A DNA stretch of 64,000 bases from Erythrobasidium yunnanense (Eukaryota; Basidiomycota; Cystobasidiomycetes; Erythrobasidiales; Erythrobasidiaceae), in NCBI GenBank assembly GCA_001600175.1, contig BCJC01000004.1, forward strand, positions 372,001-436,000, read 5' to 3'. Shown here in pieces: positions 10,700 to 21,636 of the stretch (position 1 is the stretch's first letter; every line of letters starts with the position of its first letter). Below the pieces are notes generated by a model. That model was not told the DNA's origin. It saw only the letters and a list, made by a program, of their open reading frames with translations, and did not search any database. The position numbers and the translations under genes are program-made.

Positions 10700-12282
10700 A
10701 TGTCCAGCACATCCATGCGAGCTATCGTAGTCGACGATGCGAACAAAGCGAAGCCTTCCTCCCTCTCAATCGGCGAAGCTCCCAAACCATCCATCACCAA
10801 GCCACACCATGTTATCGTTAAAATCAAGGCTTTTGGACTAAATCGTATGGATATCATGCAACGCAAAGGTATTCTCTTCAGTGTTTTGGTCGCCATGGAC
10901 ATAGTTGAGCATTTTGGCAGGCGCCTACCCTGTGCCGCCTGGAGCTTCTACTATTATCGGAGTAGAGTTCTCGGGCACCATTGAAGAAGTTGGACAGCAA
11001 GCTTCGAAAGACTGGCAAAAGGGCAACGAGGTGTACGTACGCCTTTCCGGCAAAGTCGAGCCTTGCTGACGCCTGAAGCAGCTTTGGCCTTGCGTATGGA
11101 GTCAGTGGTGTACTTCATTATGTCAAATTACAGCTAATGCCCTTTCAATTAGGGCGCCTACGCAGAATACATCGAAGTAGACGCAGGCATGCTCACTACC
11201 AAGCCGAAAGAGCTTTCATGGGCACAAGCAGCCGCCATCCCTGAATCCTGGTTGACAGGTAGCATACTCTCTCTCCCTTTGCAAAATTCTATCTCTGACT
11301 TTCCCTGTACAGCCTTCCAAGCGCTCTTCCTGGTAGCGGACATGCAAGCTGGCCAGAGAGTCCTGATTCACGCAGGCGCGTCTGGCGTAGGTGTAGCCGC
11401 AAACCAACTTGCGAAAGGCTTTGGTGCGAAAGAGGTCTACTCGACGGCTGGGTGAGTGTTGCTTTCTCTGTGGTGGTTGGCACTGCTGAGTGTTTTTCGG
11501 CGAAGATCGAAGGAGAAGTGCGATTTCTTGAGGAAGCTGGGCGTGGATTATGCTATCAATTAGTGAGCTAAAATTGAAGTGATTACAAAAATTCAAGGAT
11601 TGACATTATCTCTGCCACACCCAGCAAAGAGCAGAAATTTTCGGAAGAGGTAGGTTCACATAATTCTCTGATGACGTCTGCCTGACACAACGGATTCTCC
11701 ATTCGACAGATCAAGAAGCATACGAACGGACAGGGTGTGGATGTTATCATCGACTTTGTCGGTCCTGATTACTTCGAGATGAACATTGCTAGTAAGCGTT
11801 CTGCACTACAGTATTGATCTAATAAAGAGACCATCGCTAAAGAGTCGGCAAACAGGCGCCGCTAGGGATGCTCATATGGTCATGCTTGGCTTACTATCAG
11901 GTGCGAAGCTAAACAGGCCCCTCGATCTATCCCAACTGCTGTTCAAGCGAATGAGGATCGAAGGAACAGTACATTCTTACCCCCCTTCCACTTCCGCTGT
12001 ACCAGCATACTGAATATTGATTTCCAGACACTACGTTCCCGCAGCGTAGAATACCAGACGAACCTCCTCCAACGCTTCGCGAAAGAAGCTCTGCCAAAAG
12101 TACTGAAGGGTCATTACGAGCTCGTCATACACAAAGTCTTGCCGTGGGAAGAGATCGTCCAAGCTACTGAGATCATGGAATCTGCTGGTAATACTGGAAA
12201 GATCGTCTGTACCATCGGGTGAGTGAACCTCTCGCTGGAGACAGGTCCTCGGAGCTGAAAATGACTGCTTGACAGCGAATAG
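10700..12282 (+). CDS. Zinc-independent quinone oxidoreductase-like MDR protein
   Basis: NAD(P)H:quinone oxidoreductase of the medium-chain dehydrogenase/reductase superfamily, close to the PIG3/TP53I3 type. The chosen start is the ATG at 10700 (MSSTSMRAIVV). Multi-exon: exon 1 (10700-10868) ends FGLNRMDIMQRK, exon 2 begins at 10921 with GAYPVPPGAS, and later exons carry FGLAYGGAYAEY, AAAIPESWLT and the dinucleotide-binding loop HAGASGVGVAANQLAK. The last coding bases (GEF-like end, here GE then stop) follow a short final intron and end at 12282. The MDR domain order is complete. Its 3' end faces that of DPM3, 82 bp away. Substrate cannot be told from sequence. Confidence 0.85.
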
Positions 12283-12363
12283 ACCTAAGTCGCGTATGTA
12301 GACAACAGGAAACCCAACTGCGTCGTTATCACGAAAAAGCCCCGTATCCCTCCAGTATTGCCC

Positions 12364-12762
12364 TCAGTCTATATGAATTCCTTTGCTTGCCAAGTCTTGC
12401 TTTGCGGCTGCGATATCCTGGCGAGCAGACGTCTCAATATATTTCCTGAGGGTCTGAGCATGATACACACCTGTAAAAGCTCCTTATGCGCTTCTGTCGC
12501 GTCGCCCATCCCGAGAACACCTGTTGCAAGCTCTACGAAGCAGTATGTCGCGAGCATGGCTATTGCTCCTATCGGGACCTTGCATATCGTCTATCAGCTA
12601 TAGACATGGGGAAGATCAGGTAGGAAGACGGCGGACAGCTGCGAGAAGGCGGTTTGTCGCTGATGGACCTAATCCCGGTATTTGAACGACGTCGAAGAAG
12701 AGGGCAGACCAGATTGCGATAAAGATGGTGAGAAGCGTCGCCAGCCGCTGTGCGCGAGGCAT
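12364..12762 (-). CDS. DPM3: Dolichol-phosphate mannosyltransferase subunit 3
   Basis: Small ER-membrane subunit that tethers the catalytic Dpm1, needed for GPI, N-glycan and O-mannose precursors. The start at 12762 reads MPRAQRLATLL, followed by a membrane helix (FIAIWSALFFDVV). After an intron between about 12645 and 12590 comes a second hydrophobic helix (KVPIGAIAMLATYCFVEL) and the family pattern GDATEAHKELLQ. The last exon reads TSARQDIAAAKQDLASKGI, the coiled C-terminus that contacts Dpm1. The exact first-intron donor is uncertain: a GT after CTCGCAGCT keeps frame. Two membrane segments plus a C-terminal helix and a length near 90 aa match the family. Confidence 0.75.
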
Positions 12763-13142
12763 AACTGCAGTATTGCTATGTTGTCAGAAGCAGACCTGGC
12801 TTCTTCGAGAATATAGAAATGTTGTGCTTTTCTGTACAGCGCTGATAGTTAGACATTGTTGATATACATCACATCACGTCTAGTTGGTTCTCTACAGCCT
12901 TGAAATCAGCTTGCCTTAGCGTTTTAAGTCGACTTCACGCCCTTCACCGTCAGGCCGATTCTGCGAAAGAAAGCAGCAAACACACGAAAGACGGGCAGAG
13001 AAGGCAGAGGAAAGCCTGACATTAGATACCCAAGGAGCATACAGGCAGAGTAGTATCTTGGAGACGTCAAACGCCGAAAGAACGAGCTTTCTGGCGAAAT
13101 CTGGCTGGCCTGCGATAATAATCTAGCGACACCTTCGACACG

Positions 13143-16100
13143 ATGGACGGCGAAGGCGACTACGACGAGTTTGGTAACTTCATCGGACAGCAGCTCGACA
13201 GCGACGACGATGAAGAGATCCAGCAGCAGCAGCAGCAACAGACAGGATACGCATCGACTTCAGCTCTCCCAGGCTACGAGGACGATGAAGATGAAGAAGT
13301 TGAGCAAGACGGTGATGTGACAATGGACGATGCTCCAGGACCTAGCTCGAACGCCATCATCCTCCATGTGCGTTTGAATTGCTGAAACATCCTGCGAAAA
13401 GCGAACTTTTCCTGACATGATGCCTCGCATGTATCACAGGAAGACAAGCGGTACTATACTTCTGCGCAAGAACTATATGGAGGAGATGTCGAGACAATGG
13501 TGCAGGAGGAGGATTTGCAGCCTCTATCCCAACCCATCGTGGAACCCATAAAAACGAGAGCTTTCCGAGTAGAGAGCAAGGATCTGCCGCAAACGACATA
13601 CGATGTCAAGTGAGCATCCCTCCACCTACTTCTGCGGCTTTTCTCTGATCTGCTACGTCGCCAGCTACCTCTTAAACCTTTCAAACCACCAAGAATCCAT
13701 ACGTAACGTCGCAATAGTTGGTCATCTGCACCATGGCAAAACAAGCTTGATGGACATGCTGGTTTACGAGACACATAAGATAGACTGGAATGTAGATCAG
13801 CCGGTGAGCTGCATACCTTCCTCCTTCCCATACATGCATGACAAACCCTAATTGCCGTTGTCTATCGCTGCAGTTACGGTACACCGATTCACATGTTCTC
13901 TCGCAATCGCGAGGCCTTTCGCTCAAGTCATCGCCAATGTCGCTTGTTCTCCCTTCGACACGAGGGAAATCTTACCTACTCAACCTTATCGATACGCCCG
14001 GACATGTGAACTTCCAAGACGAGGCTGCCTCTGCTATTCGACTAGCAGATGGTGTAGTCGTCGTTGTCGATGCGGTAGAAGGCGTGAGCCAGATCTATTA
14101 TTCGGAAGTCCTGATGCGGTAGCTAAGATATTCGAATGCACAGGTCCTCATCAACGCCGAGTATGTGATCAAGCACGCCGTATCACAAGGTCTTCCCATC
14201 GTTCTAGTCGTCAACAAAGTCGACCGCCTCATACTCGAACTCCGCCTCCCTCCATCCGACGCATACTACAAGCTCAAGCACGTCATTGAAGAAGTCAATA
14301 CCGTCATCTCAGACGTAAACCCTGATCCTGCATTGCGAGTATCGCCAGAGAAGGGGAATGTAGCTTTTGCGAGCGCGAGTATGGGTTGGTGCTTTACGGT
14401 CGGAAGCTTTGCGAAGATGTATGCGGATACTTATGGTGAGTTGCAAGCTATGTCACGATATATCCTCGGTTTCTGATGGGTCTGTGTTACAGGCAACATG
14501 GACGTACAGAGCTTTGCCAAGCGACTTTGGGGAAACATCTACTATGAGCCGGAAACGAGGAAGTTTAGCAAAGCAAGCAGCGGTACTTCCAAGCGAGCAT
14601 TCGACTATTTCATCATGGAGCCTCTCTACAAGCTCTACACCCAAGTGCTCAGCGAAGAGCCCGCCAACCTCCGTCAAACACTTCGCAATCTAGGCATCAA
14701 CTTGAAGCCGCACATGTTCAAGCTCGACACAAAACCTCTCCTCAAGCTTGTCCTATCGCAGTTCTTTGGAGAAGCTACTGGATTCGTCGATATCTGTGCG
14801 CAACATATCCCAGATCCTGTGGCTGCAGCACAGAAAAAGGTCGAATCTACATATACTGGTCCTCTCAACTCGACCGCTGCGCAAGCTATGCTAGCATGTG
14901 ATCCTGAAGGACCCCTCATGGTGCAGATCACCAAGCTATACCCATCGCCCGATGCGCTGGAGTTCCATGCTTTCGGAAGGGTCATGAGCGGAACAGCCAA
15001 GAAGGGTATGCAAGTGAAAGTGATGGGCGAGGGTTATTCGCCAGAAGATGAGGAAGACATGGCTTTAACACGCATCGAAGATGTCTGGGTCCACGAATCG
15101 CGCTATCGTATCCCAGCTGGGGAAGATGGTATCGCAGCTGGAAACTTTGTCCTTCTAGGCGGAATAGACTCGTCTATCGTCAAGACTGCAACCCTCACAT
15201 CCCTCACTTCCGCCGAAGAAGACCTACATATTTTTGCGCCCATCAAGCATATCACACAATCGGTACTCAAGATTGCAGTAGAGCCTCTGCAACCATCTGA
15301 ACTACCCAAAATGCTCGAAGGACTGCGGAAGATCAACAAGACATACCCTCTTGTCGAGACGCGCGTAGAAGAGTCGGGAGAACACGTTGTTATGGGCACT
15401 GGGGAACTATATCTGGACTGCGTACTCCATGATCTGCGGAACCTGTTTGCGGAGATCGAGATCAAGGTGTCTGATCCCGTTGTCAGATTCTGCGAGACAG
15501 TGGTCGAGACATCCGCTCTCAAATGCTACGCCGATACACCGAACAAGAAGTCAGTCACCAGTCCCTTCCATGCCGAAGGTCCATACTGATAATTGGTCGC
15601 TGTACGTCTGCAGAAACAAGCTTACCATGATCGCCGAGCCTCTAGAGAAAGGTATCGCAGAAGACATCGAGACAGGCAAAGTCAACATCCGGATGCCAGC
15701 TCGTCAGCTCGGTAAACACTTTGAAGAGAAATACCAGTGGGACTTGCTAGCTTCCCGCTCTATCTGGGCATTCGGACCTACGGAACAAGGGCCGAATATC
15801 CTGGTTGATGATACGCTTCCGTCAGAAGTCGACAAAAAGATGCTCTTCAGCGTGAGGGAGTCTATTAAGCAAGGCTTCCAATGGGGAGCGCGAGAAGGTC
15901 CTCTGTGTGATGAGCGTAGGTCATTCCGATTGTATATCGATGTTACAAGCTGATGTAACATGCGTCGCAGCCATTCGCAATGTCAAGTTCAGGCTGCTTG
16001 ACGCAGGTCTTGCGCCTGAGCCGATATACCGCGGAGGTGGACAAATCATCCCAACAGCCCGCCGTGTCTGCTATTCTTCTTTCTTGATGGTCAGTGGCCA

Positions 16101-16654
16101 GTCTTCTGTCGAAAAACGATGCTAATCATCCGTCTATGGGTTTTCAGGCAACTCCTCGACTGATGGAGCCTGTCTACTACGTTGAGATCCAGGCGCCGGC
16201 GGACGCAGTGGCCGTCATATATGCTGTTCTCGCACGCAGACGTGGGCATGTCGTCTCCGACCAGCCGAAAGCCGGATCACCGCTCTTCACCGTCAAAGCG
16301 TACATCCCGGTCATCGATGCAAACGGTTTCGAGACGGATCTACGCACGCATACACAAGGTCAAGCCATGCCGTTGGCCATATTCGACCACTGGTCTATCT
16401 GCCCTGGTGACCCGACAGACAAGTCTATCAAGCTCCGACCGCTAGAGCCAGCACCCGCACCTCATCTTGCAAGAGACTTCGTGCTGAAGACGAGGAGGAG
16501 GAAAGGTCTGGGAGACGATATCAGTGTTGCGAAATACCTCGAATCAGATATGGTTCTCGCAATCAGTGCGAGCGGGGATCAAAGTGAGTTCTGAACGCTT
16601 CGGTTAAGGTGGTATGATGCTGATGTTCTGTTTGCAGTGGACTTGCTGGGTTAG
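13143..16654 (+). CDS. SNU114: U5 snRNP GTPase Snu114 (EFTUD2-like)
   Basis: EF-2-like GTPase of the U5 snRNP that controls Brr2 activity during spliceosome activation. It starts [18 protein letters not shown], the acidic N-terminus typical of this family, with an added glutamine run. G motifs are visible: [14 protein letters not shown] (P-loop), DTPGHVNF (G3) and VNKVDRL (G4), with the family insert [14 protein letters not shown] after G4. EF-2 domains II-V follow over several exons. The last exon adds MDLLG after a donor at SASGDQ, ending at 16654. About nine short introns. The assignment over ordinary EF-2 rests on the acidic N-terminus and the family signatures. Confidence 0.95.
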
Positions 16655-16988
16655 ACGAGGCTTGTAACGATAGATCAGTGTATGAAGAAGTACAACAAAA
16701 GGCTCGGGAGAAGAGCCGTACCGCTACTTGGAGTGATCATCTGAAAAAAACAGGGTACTTATGGTCTATAACACGCAGGGCACTGTTTACCTGGCCTCAA
16801 CCAAAGTTCTGCTGAAACACTCCGCAGGTTGGCTTTGTACGACTGTCTCCTCAATTCCAGCCTGAACACCCTGCTGTTTGTGAGGGTAAAGTTCGTTCAG
16901 CCACATTAACACCATTCTGTCTGGTCAATAGCGCCAATCTGACAAGCATACTCAGCCTATCTGCTTGATCTTCTGGACAACTGACAGG
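16655..16988. other. Intergenic, no gene seen
   Basis: 334 bp between SNU114 and the GFA-domain gene. No open frame, repeat or RNA gene is supported. It should hold the SNU114 3' end and the promoter of the next gene. Confidence 0.4.
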
Positions 16989-17464
16989 ATGACGTCAGGG
17001 CACTGTCTTTGCGGAGCAGTGAAGGTCAGTCCTGTCATAAGCCCAACAATCAAGACTAGAGTGTTGACAGCGCCAAACCCCTGCTTGCTCTATAGGTCAC
17101 GGTCGATGGTCGGCTATCGGAGTTTGATACGCTAATGTGCCATTGCACATCCTGCAAGAGAAGGTCAGGAGGGATAGCATCCTATGCATTCATGGTTCCG
17201 AAGGAGAAGGTGCATGTGTCAGGAGAGAGACATACGAAATACGTGGATCAGAATACCGGCTCTGGCAAGCCCATGGAGCGGACAATGTGCTCTGGCTGCG
17301 GAAGCCCAGTCATTATCGTGGAAGGACATGCTCCAGATATCAAATGCGTGCAGTATGGAATCTTCGCGGATCAAAAGCTGCCGGCCCCAAAGCTGGAATT
17401 GTTCAGAAGGAGTGCTTGTGAATGGCAGCAAGCGGTGGGAGAGCAGGTGAAGGAAGAGCAGTAG
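16989..17464 (+). CDS. GFA / CENP-V domain zinc protein
   Basis: Two exons, 16989-17024 and 17096-17464, encoding 134 aa. The exon 1 to 2 junction makes MTSGHCLCGAVKVTVDG. The zinc-binding Cys pattern of the GFA fold is complete: CLCGAVK at the N-terminus, CHCTSCKRRSGG in the middle and CSGCGSPV in the second half. The family includes glutathione-dependent formaldehyde-activating enzymes and CENP-V-like proteins, and most fungal members are uncharacterised. Length is normal for a single-domain GFA protein. No targeting signal is seen. The reaction cannot be assigned from sequence. Confidence 0.88.
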
Positions 17465-17759
17465 TACTGTAGTAAGCAACCTGTTGGTGCGCGCGAAGTC
17501 GTCCTAAAATGAAAGCTAGTTCGCGAAGGGGGCCTGCAGTTGGAGCGCTAGATTGGAGGATTGGCAAAGAAAGAGCAGTAAACTATTTCAGTATGGTTGA
17601 CTTGTATCACGAATACCAAGCCTTGCAGTCGAAGTCCGTTCGGTCGCTCTTCGCTATAACACCAGCATCATCTTTATTTCGACCCATTCTTGCGAGACCA
17701 GTACGGCTTGCAACTACCCTCCGTCCTTCGACTTCTAAGTTCTTGTTCTGCCTGTCCAG

Positions 17760-18374
17760 ATGGCCCGCCATACTATGCGCAAACCGTCGTTACGTGCGCG
17801 AAAAGTCGATCCAGCGAAGCAGCCAAAAGCACCAGCGCCAGCACCGACGACGTTAGCACCATCCATAAGTCATGAAGCCCGAGAGAATCTTCCACGTTCA
17901 GCGAAACTGGCAGACTTGGAGCGGCAGCTCAAGTTGACGAGAACGAGTACGGCTTCGCTTGGAAAATACGACAAGAAATTGGATGGTGAAGCAGCGCGGG
18001 AGAAAGGCTTGAGGCGGCAGTTTGAGAGCAACGAGATTGATACGTCGACGGAGAGGGAGAAATACCTGGCCGTACTGAACGGACTCGACAACGATGAAAA
18101 AGTCAAGAAGCGTATAAAGGGCCTAAGCGAGCATAGCGATGTTCTTAACGCAAGGAAAGCTATAAGAAGCGCTTCAAAGGGCAAAGGAAGTGCTAGTTTA
18201 GCAGGAGAAGAGAAACGCAACAAGATCAAGGACAAGAAGGCAGCATTAGGGAAACTCAGCAACAAGAGCAGCGGCGGGAGCAGCAGCAGTAGTAAAGCGA
18301 GTAAATCCAGTAAAGGAGGAGGCGGAGGCAAGACGAAGTCTACAGCGACCAAGGGCAAGCGGAAAGGAAAGTAG
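17760..18374 (+). CDS. RRS1 C-terminal-half-like nucleolar protein
   Basis: Single exon, 204 aa, from MARHTMRKPSLRARK. Residues about 50-150 resemble the C-terminal half of the ribosome-biogenesis factor Rrs1: TRTSTASLGKYDKKLDGE, then LAVLNGLDNDEK and VLNARKAIRSASKGKG. The tail is Lys/Gly/Ser-rich and should be nucleolar. The N-terminal Rrs1 region (5S RNP assembly part) is not present here, and the 17480-17759 leader encodes nothing like it. Either this organism splits the function, the 5' exons lie elsewhere, or this is a diverged partial paralogue. The preceding GFA gene stops 295 bp upstream. Rrs1 acts in 60S pre-ribosome assembly with Rpf2. Confidence 0.55.
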   Translation: MARHTMRKPSLRARKVDPAKQPKAPAPAPTTLAPSISHEARENLPRSAKLADLERQLKLTRTSTASLGKYDKKLDGEAAREKGLRRQFESNEIDTSTEREKYLAVLNGLDNDEKVKKRIKGLSEHSDVLNARKAIRSASKGKGSASLAGEEKRNKIKDKKAALGKLSNKSSGGSSSSSKASKSSKGGGGGKTKSTATKGKRKGK

Positions 18375-18430
18375 TCCAGTCACGGGTTTGGGTAGTATCG
18401 GCTTGCATGTTGTCTGTATTATACACTCCT

Positions 18431-19931
18431 CTATCCGCTGAATATCCGCAGTAGAGTATCAGAGACGCCCTGTGTACTGCATTAGCGAACATTTCCCTCC
18501 AGGTTGCTGTCCAAACTCACTGATGGTGTCAATATGCCTAAATCTGAGATGACGAGTGTGACGAGATCCGGCGTCGTATAGTCGATGAGTGGATTGTTCT
18601 GTATCTGCTCGGCAGTCATCTGCAGTGCATCGGGCGTGGCCGAGTCTACGAAGGGTCTATGGGGCGTTGAGGGGATCTTGGTGGCTTTCCGTTCGTCCTG
18701 CTCCTGCCGGACAGTGTAATCAGAGAAGCGAAGTACCGGGACCGCGATAGGTAGATCGTATTGGTTGAGAGGGCTGGCAAGCAGATCAGCAATCATCTCA
18801 AAGTCAAAACGGTGAGCTTACAATATCCGTAGGAATTTAAAGCTTTCCGTCAAAGCATATACAGGCCGGTCCGATAATTTCGCCATAGCAGCCATCTGTG
18901 AACTACCAATGAAGTTGACGAGACTGCGAAGCCAGATTAGCCGATACCTCGTGATGGATGGCAGACCTGCCTTACCCTCCGTTTTCCGCAAGCGCTTCCG
19001 CACCAAGCATGACGAGGTCGATCTTGGGCATCACGAAAGCTACTGCAGAGTCCAATATGACTTGGCAGGGTATTCCAGCTTTCGTCAATATCGCGTGTGT
19101 CTTGACTCCCAGTCCAAACTGCGGATCCTGACCTCAGCTGCGTTCTTGACACACACAGAACGATAGCTTACTGGTCTAGCTTCTGTCACATACACCTGGA
19201 AGCGTTTCCGCTGCCTTGCCGCGTGTAGCAGCGTTTGTACCACAACTCTCGAGTACGAATGGGTCATCACGACCTGCGCCGCCGATTAGCCATTTCTCTG
19301 CAACACTACAAGTACTGCTCACTGTATCATCTTTCACCAAGCCAGTCGCATATTCCACGATCTTCTCTACGCATTTATGGCTTTCGGCTACGAACTCCTT
19401 TGCTCGCATTACGAGATTTCTTTTATGCGTTGCGAAAGGTTGATGCACAGAAGGTCTTTGGAGCGTGACGAAACGTAGAAGCAGATCTGCGCCTGCTGTG
19501 AGAGAAACGGGATTGAAGGAGGATTTCTGAAGTGCTGCTGCGCCTTGCGTGAGCTCATCTATAAGCTCTGACATCGTTTCGGCTAGTAAGAGTGCTCGTG
19601 AGTAAAGCTTCTGGCTCTCGTTGTGTCTGAACACACCTTCCGACCGCGCGATGATCTGAGACATAGATTCGATGGCAGCGATTGGCATAGCGAGGTGCTG
19701 TAGTCATATCTTAGAAGCATTCTGGTGATTCTTGATAGTGTGACCGACTTCATCGTTCTGCAGCAGATCTGCATAATGCTTTACAATATCGAACTGTCCC
19801 GGCAATGAACTCGTATGGACCGCTGGACTCGTATTGGAAGGCGTCGAGGAGGACGTGGAAGCTTGCGGGTGGTCGTCGTGCATCGTAGCGAGCGAGCTTT
19901 GACGGAAAGGCGAAGCCGTAGAGACTGTCAT
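18431..19931 (-). CDS. GCN3: Translation initiation factor eIF2B subunit alpha
   Basis: Regulatory alpha subunit of the eIF2B guanine-nucleotide exchange factor. It starts at 19931 (MTVSTASPFRQSS), and after a Ser/Thr-rich leader reads FDIVKHYADLLQNDE, the usual N-terminus. Next come MPIAAIESMSQII, the helical domain (LTAGADLLLRFVTLQRP) and AKEFVAESHKCVEKI. The Rossmann-like C-terminal domain is split over several small exons. It ends NPLIDYTTPDLVTLVISDLG, then ILTPS, spliced to GVSDTLLRIFSG in a last exon at 18469-18431. Without that final splice the frame would end in an unrelated tail. Assignment to alpha rather than beta or delta rests on this C-terminal block and the short length. Confidence 0.9.
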
Positions 19932-20160
19932 TGTAGCAAGAATTGGAGTCAGATTGAAATAGCTTGAAGGCAGCGTTTTTGAATAAGTGAGTAAGCAGAG
20001 TGTGCTTATTCATTAGATATAGAACAACAAAGAGTCGGAAACAGAGCGCAACAACAATCGACGCGACCCTTCTATCCAAAATGCAAAGCTGCCAAAAACC
20101 GGAGGGCGAAGGGTTTATACTGTTTTGCATCTAGTCTATCCGTGCTACGTAGTAGTATGT

Positions 20161-21155
20161 TCAACTTGCCGGGACAGACTTGAGTATTTTGCCTGAGAAG
20201 TCGGTTGTATTAGCCAAGACAGCAAAGAACCAGTTTGAGGTAGCACTCACTTCGCATCCGCACAGCATACGCGAAATTGATGATAGTCTCCCCTTCTTTG
20301 ACAGTATTGATCCTATCCCAATGTGCAGTTGCAAGCTTCCCTAGCCTCGCTTTGAACTGGTCCACTCCACCATCGAAAGCCGTCATCCCTCGCAGCTCTT
20401 CTGCATCTGGCTCTCCTGGATCTTCCCACTCTTGCACTTCTACTTTACTCGCTGTCTGTTCAGCTACAGCTAAGGGTGCTTGGCCTGCACGTGCTTCGTT
20501 CGATGAAGTTGCACTCCCTGGCTGTCCTTGCTCATTGGTAGAATTGCCATTGCTGTCCTTGGCTCCCTCTGCTGCGCCGCCATTCGAAGTCGAAGCTTGG
20601 CCATCCGTTCCATCGATTGCCATAGCTGATGCCGAGCCATCACGATGCTGATCTGCTGTTCCTATCTGGCCTAGAGTATCTTCAAAAGCGTACTGCCCAT
20701 TCTGCAGCAGCACTCGATGCCGCCTTGGGGGGATGAAGTCTGCTCGCCGGACGTTCGGAACAAGGGAAGAGCTAGCGGGCTTGAGTTCTAGAGGCAGGGC
20801 CGGCGTAGGATGAGTCGCTTGAGCAGGTGTCAGAGGTTCAGGAGGGATGAGACCGTAGTGGAGTGCGTATCGAGAAAGCGCAGAAACGGGAAGAGTTGAC
20901 AGCGAAAGCTACGAGATCACGCAACAAGCATCGCTTCAGCGCGAGAACACCTAGATACTGGATAACAATGAGGATCAAGCTTACGACTGGTACATATGGT
21001 CCCGAGTCGCCGTAGTTTGCATGCTTTCCAGAACTGGCAGCGGCTTGGGCTTTTGATGCCGCTGCGACTGCTCGCTGTCTGCTGGTAGTCGCGCGCGATG
21101 TACCACTATTTGATGCTACATCTTGGTCGATACGTCGCCGTTTTGCAGTCGACAT
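20161..21155 (-). CDS. SAP30-like histone-deacetylase complex subunit (tentative)
   Basis: Starts at 21155 (MSTAKRRRIDQDVAS), a basic nuclear-type N-terminus. A donor at GPYVPV leads to an exon with STLPVSALSRYALHYGLIPP. This resembles the conserved helix of fungal SAP30/Sin3-binding proteins (leucine, then P-V-S-x-L-x-x-Y). A long low-complexity Gly/Ser/Gln linker follows. The C-terminal part reads ATAHWDRINTVKEGETIINF and AYAVRMR, then after an intron SKILKSVPAS, ending at 20161; this matches the pattern of a C-terminal Sin3-binding helix. Sap30 links Sin3 to Rpd3/HDAC1. The match is by pattern only, so other chromatin-complex subunits remain possible. Confidence 0.45.
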
Positions 21156-21636
21156 TTTCAAGCTTCAAATAGCGGAAGGTCAAGAGCATCGATATGTTTG
21201 GCCTTTCATGAGGACCAGCTCTACCAAGTCGCATCGTGAGCAGAACGATGTGTACACAACTATTCAGACTCGCTAACACAGCTGGCCTGACTATTCTCGG
21301 TCGCCCAGCGCGTTGATAAATCAAATGGTTACGCATTTACGCGCTGTTTTCAGGCGCTCGGAAAGCTCAAGCTATGTCGGGACTATACCTACACTCTGAC
21401 AGTCTATATCGACATCCCTAATCACATCGTTGATGGTAGCTCTTCCGGGGGTGCCTGTCCCCGCTTCTAGCTGATAAGTTGCGGCATGGTGTCAGGTGAT
21501 GAGATGAGGTGAGATAGCCGGTGAGCTTGGCGCTATTCTATTTCTCCCTATTCCCTCTTCTTCTCCGTCTACCTTCTTACCATCCTACCTAACACTTCCT
21601 ACATCTCCCTCTAGTCTCTCTCGCTGACCGCTCGTC
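21156..21636. promoter_or_regulatory. Divergent promoter region, SAP30-like / ammonium transporter
   Basis: 481 bp between two divergently transcribed start codons. The stretch 21535-21625 just before the transporter ATG is CT-rich (CTCCCTATTCCCTCTTC and similar). No defined transcription-factor site could be fixed; GATA cores would be expected for a nitrogen-regulated transporter but are not distinctive here. Confidence 0.35.
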
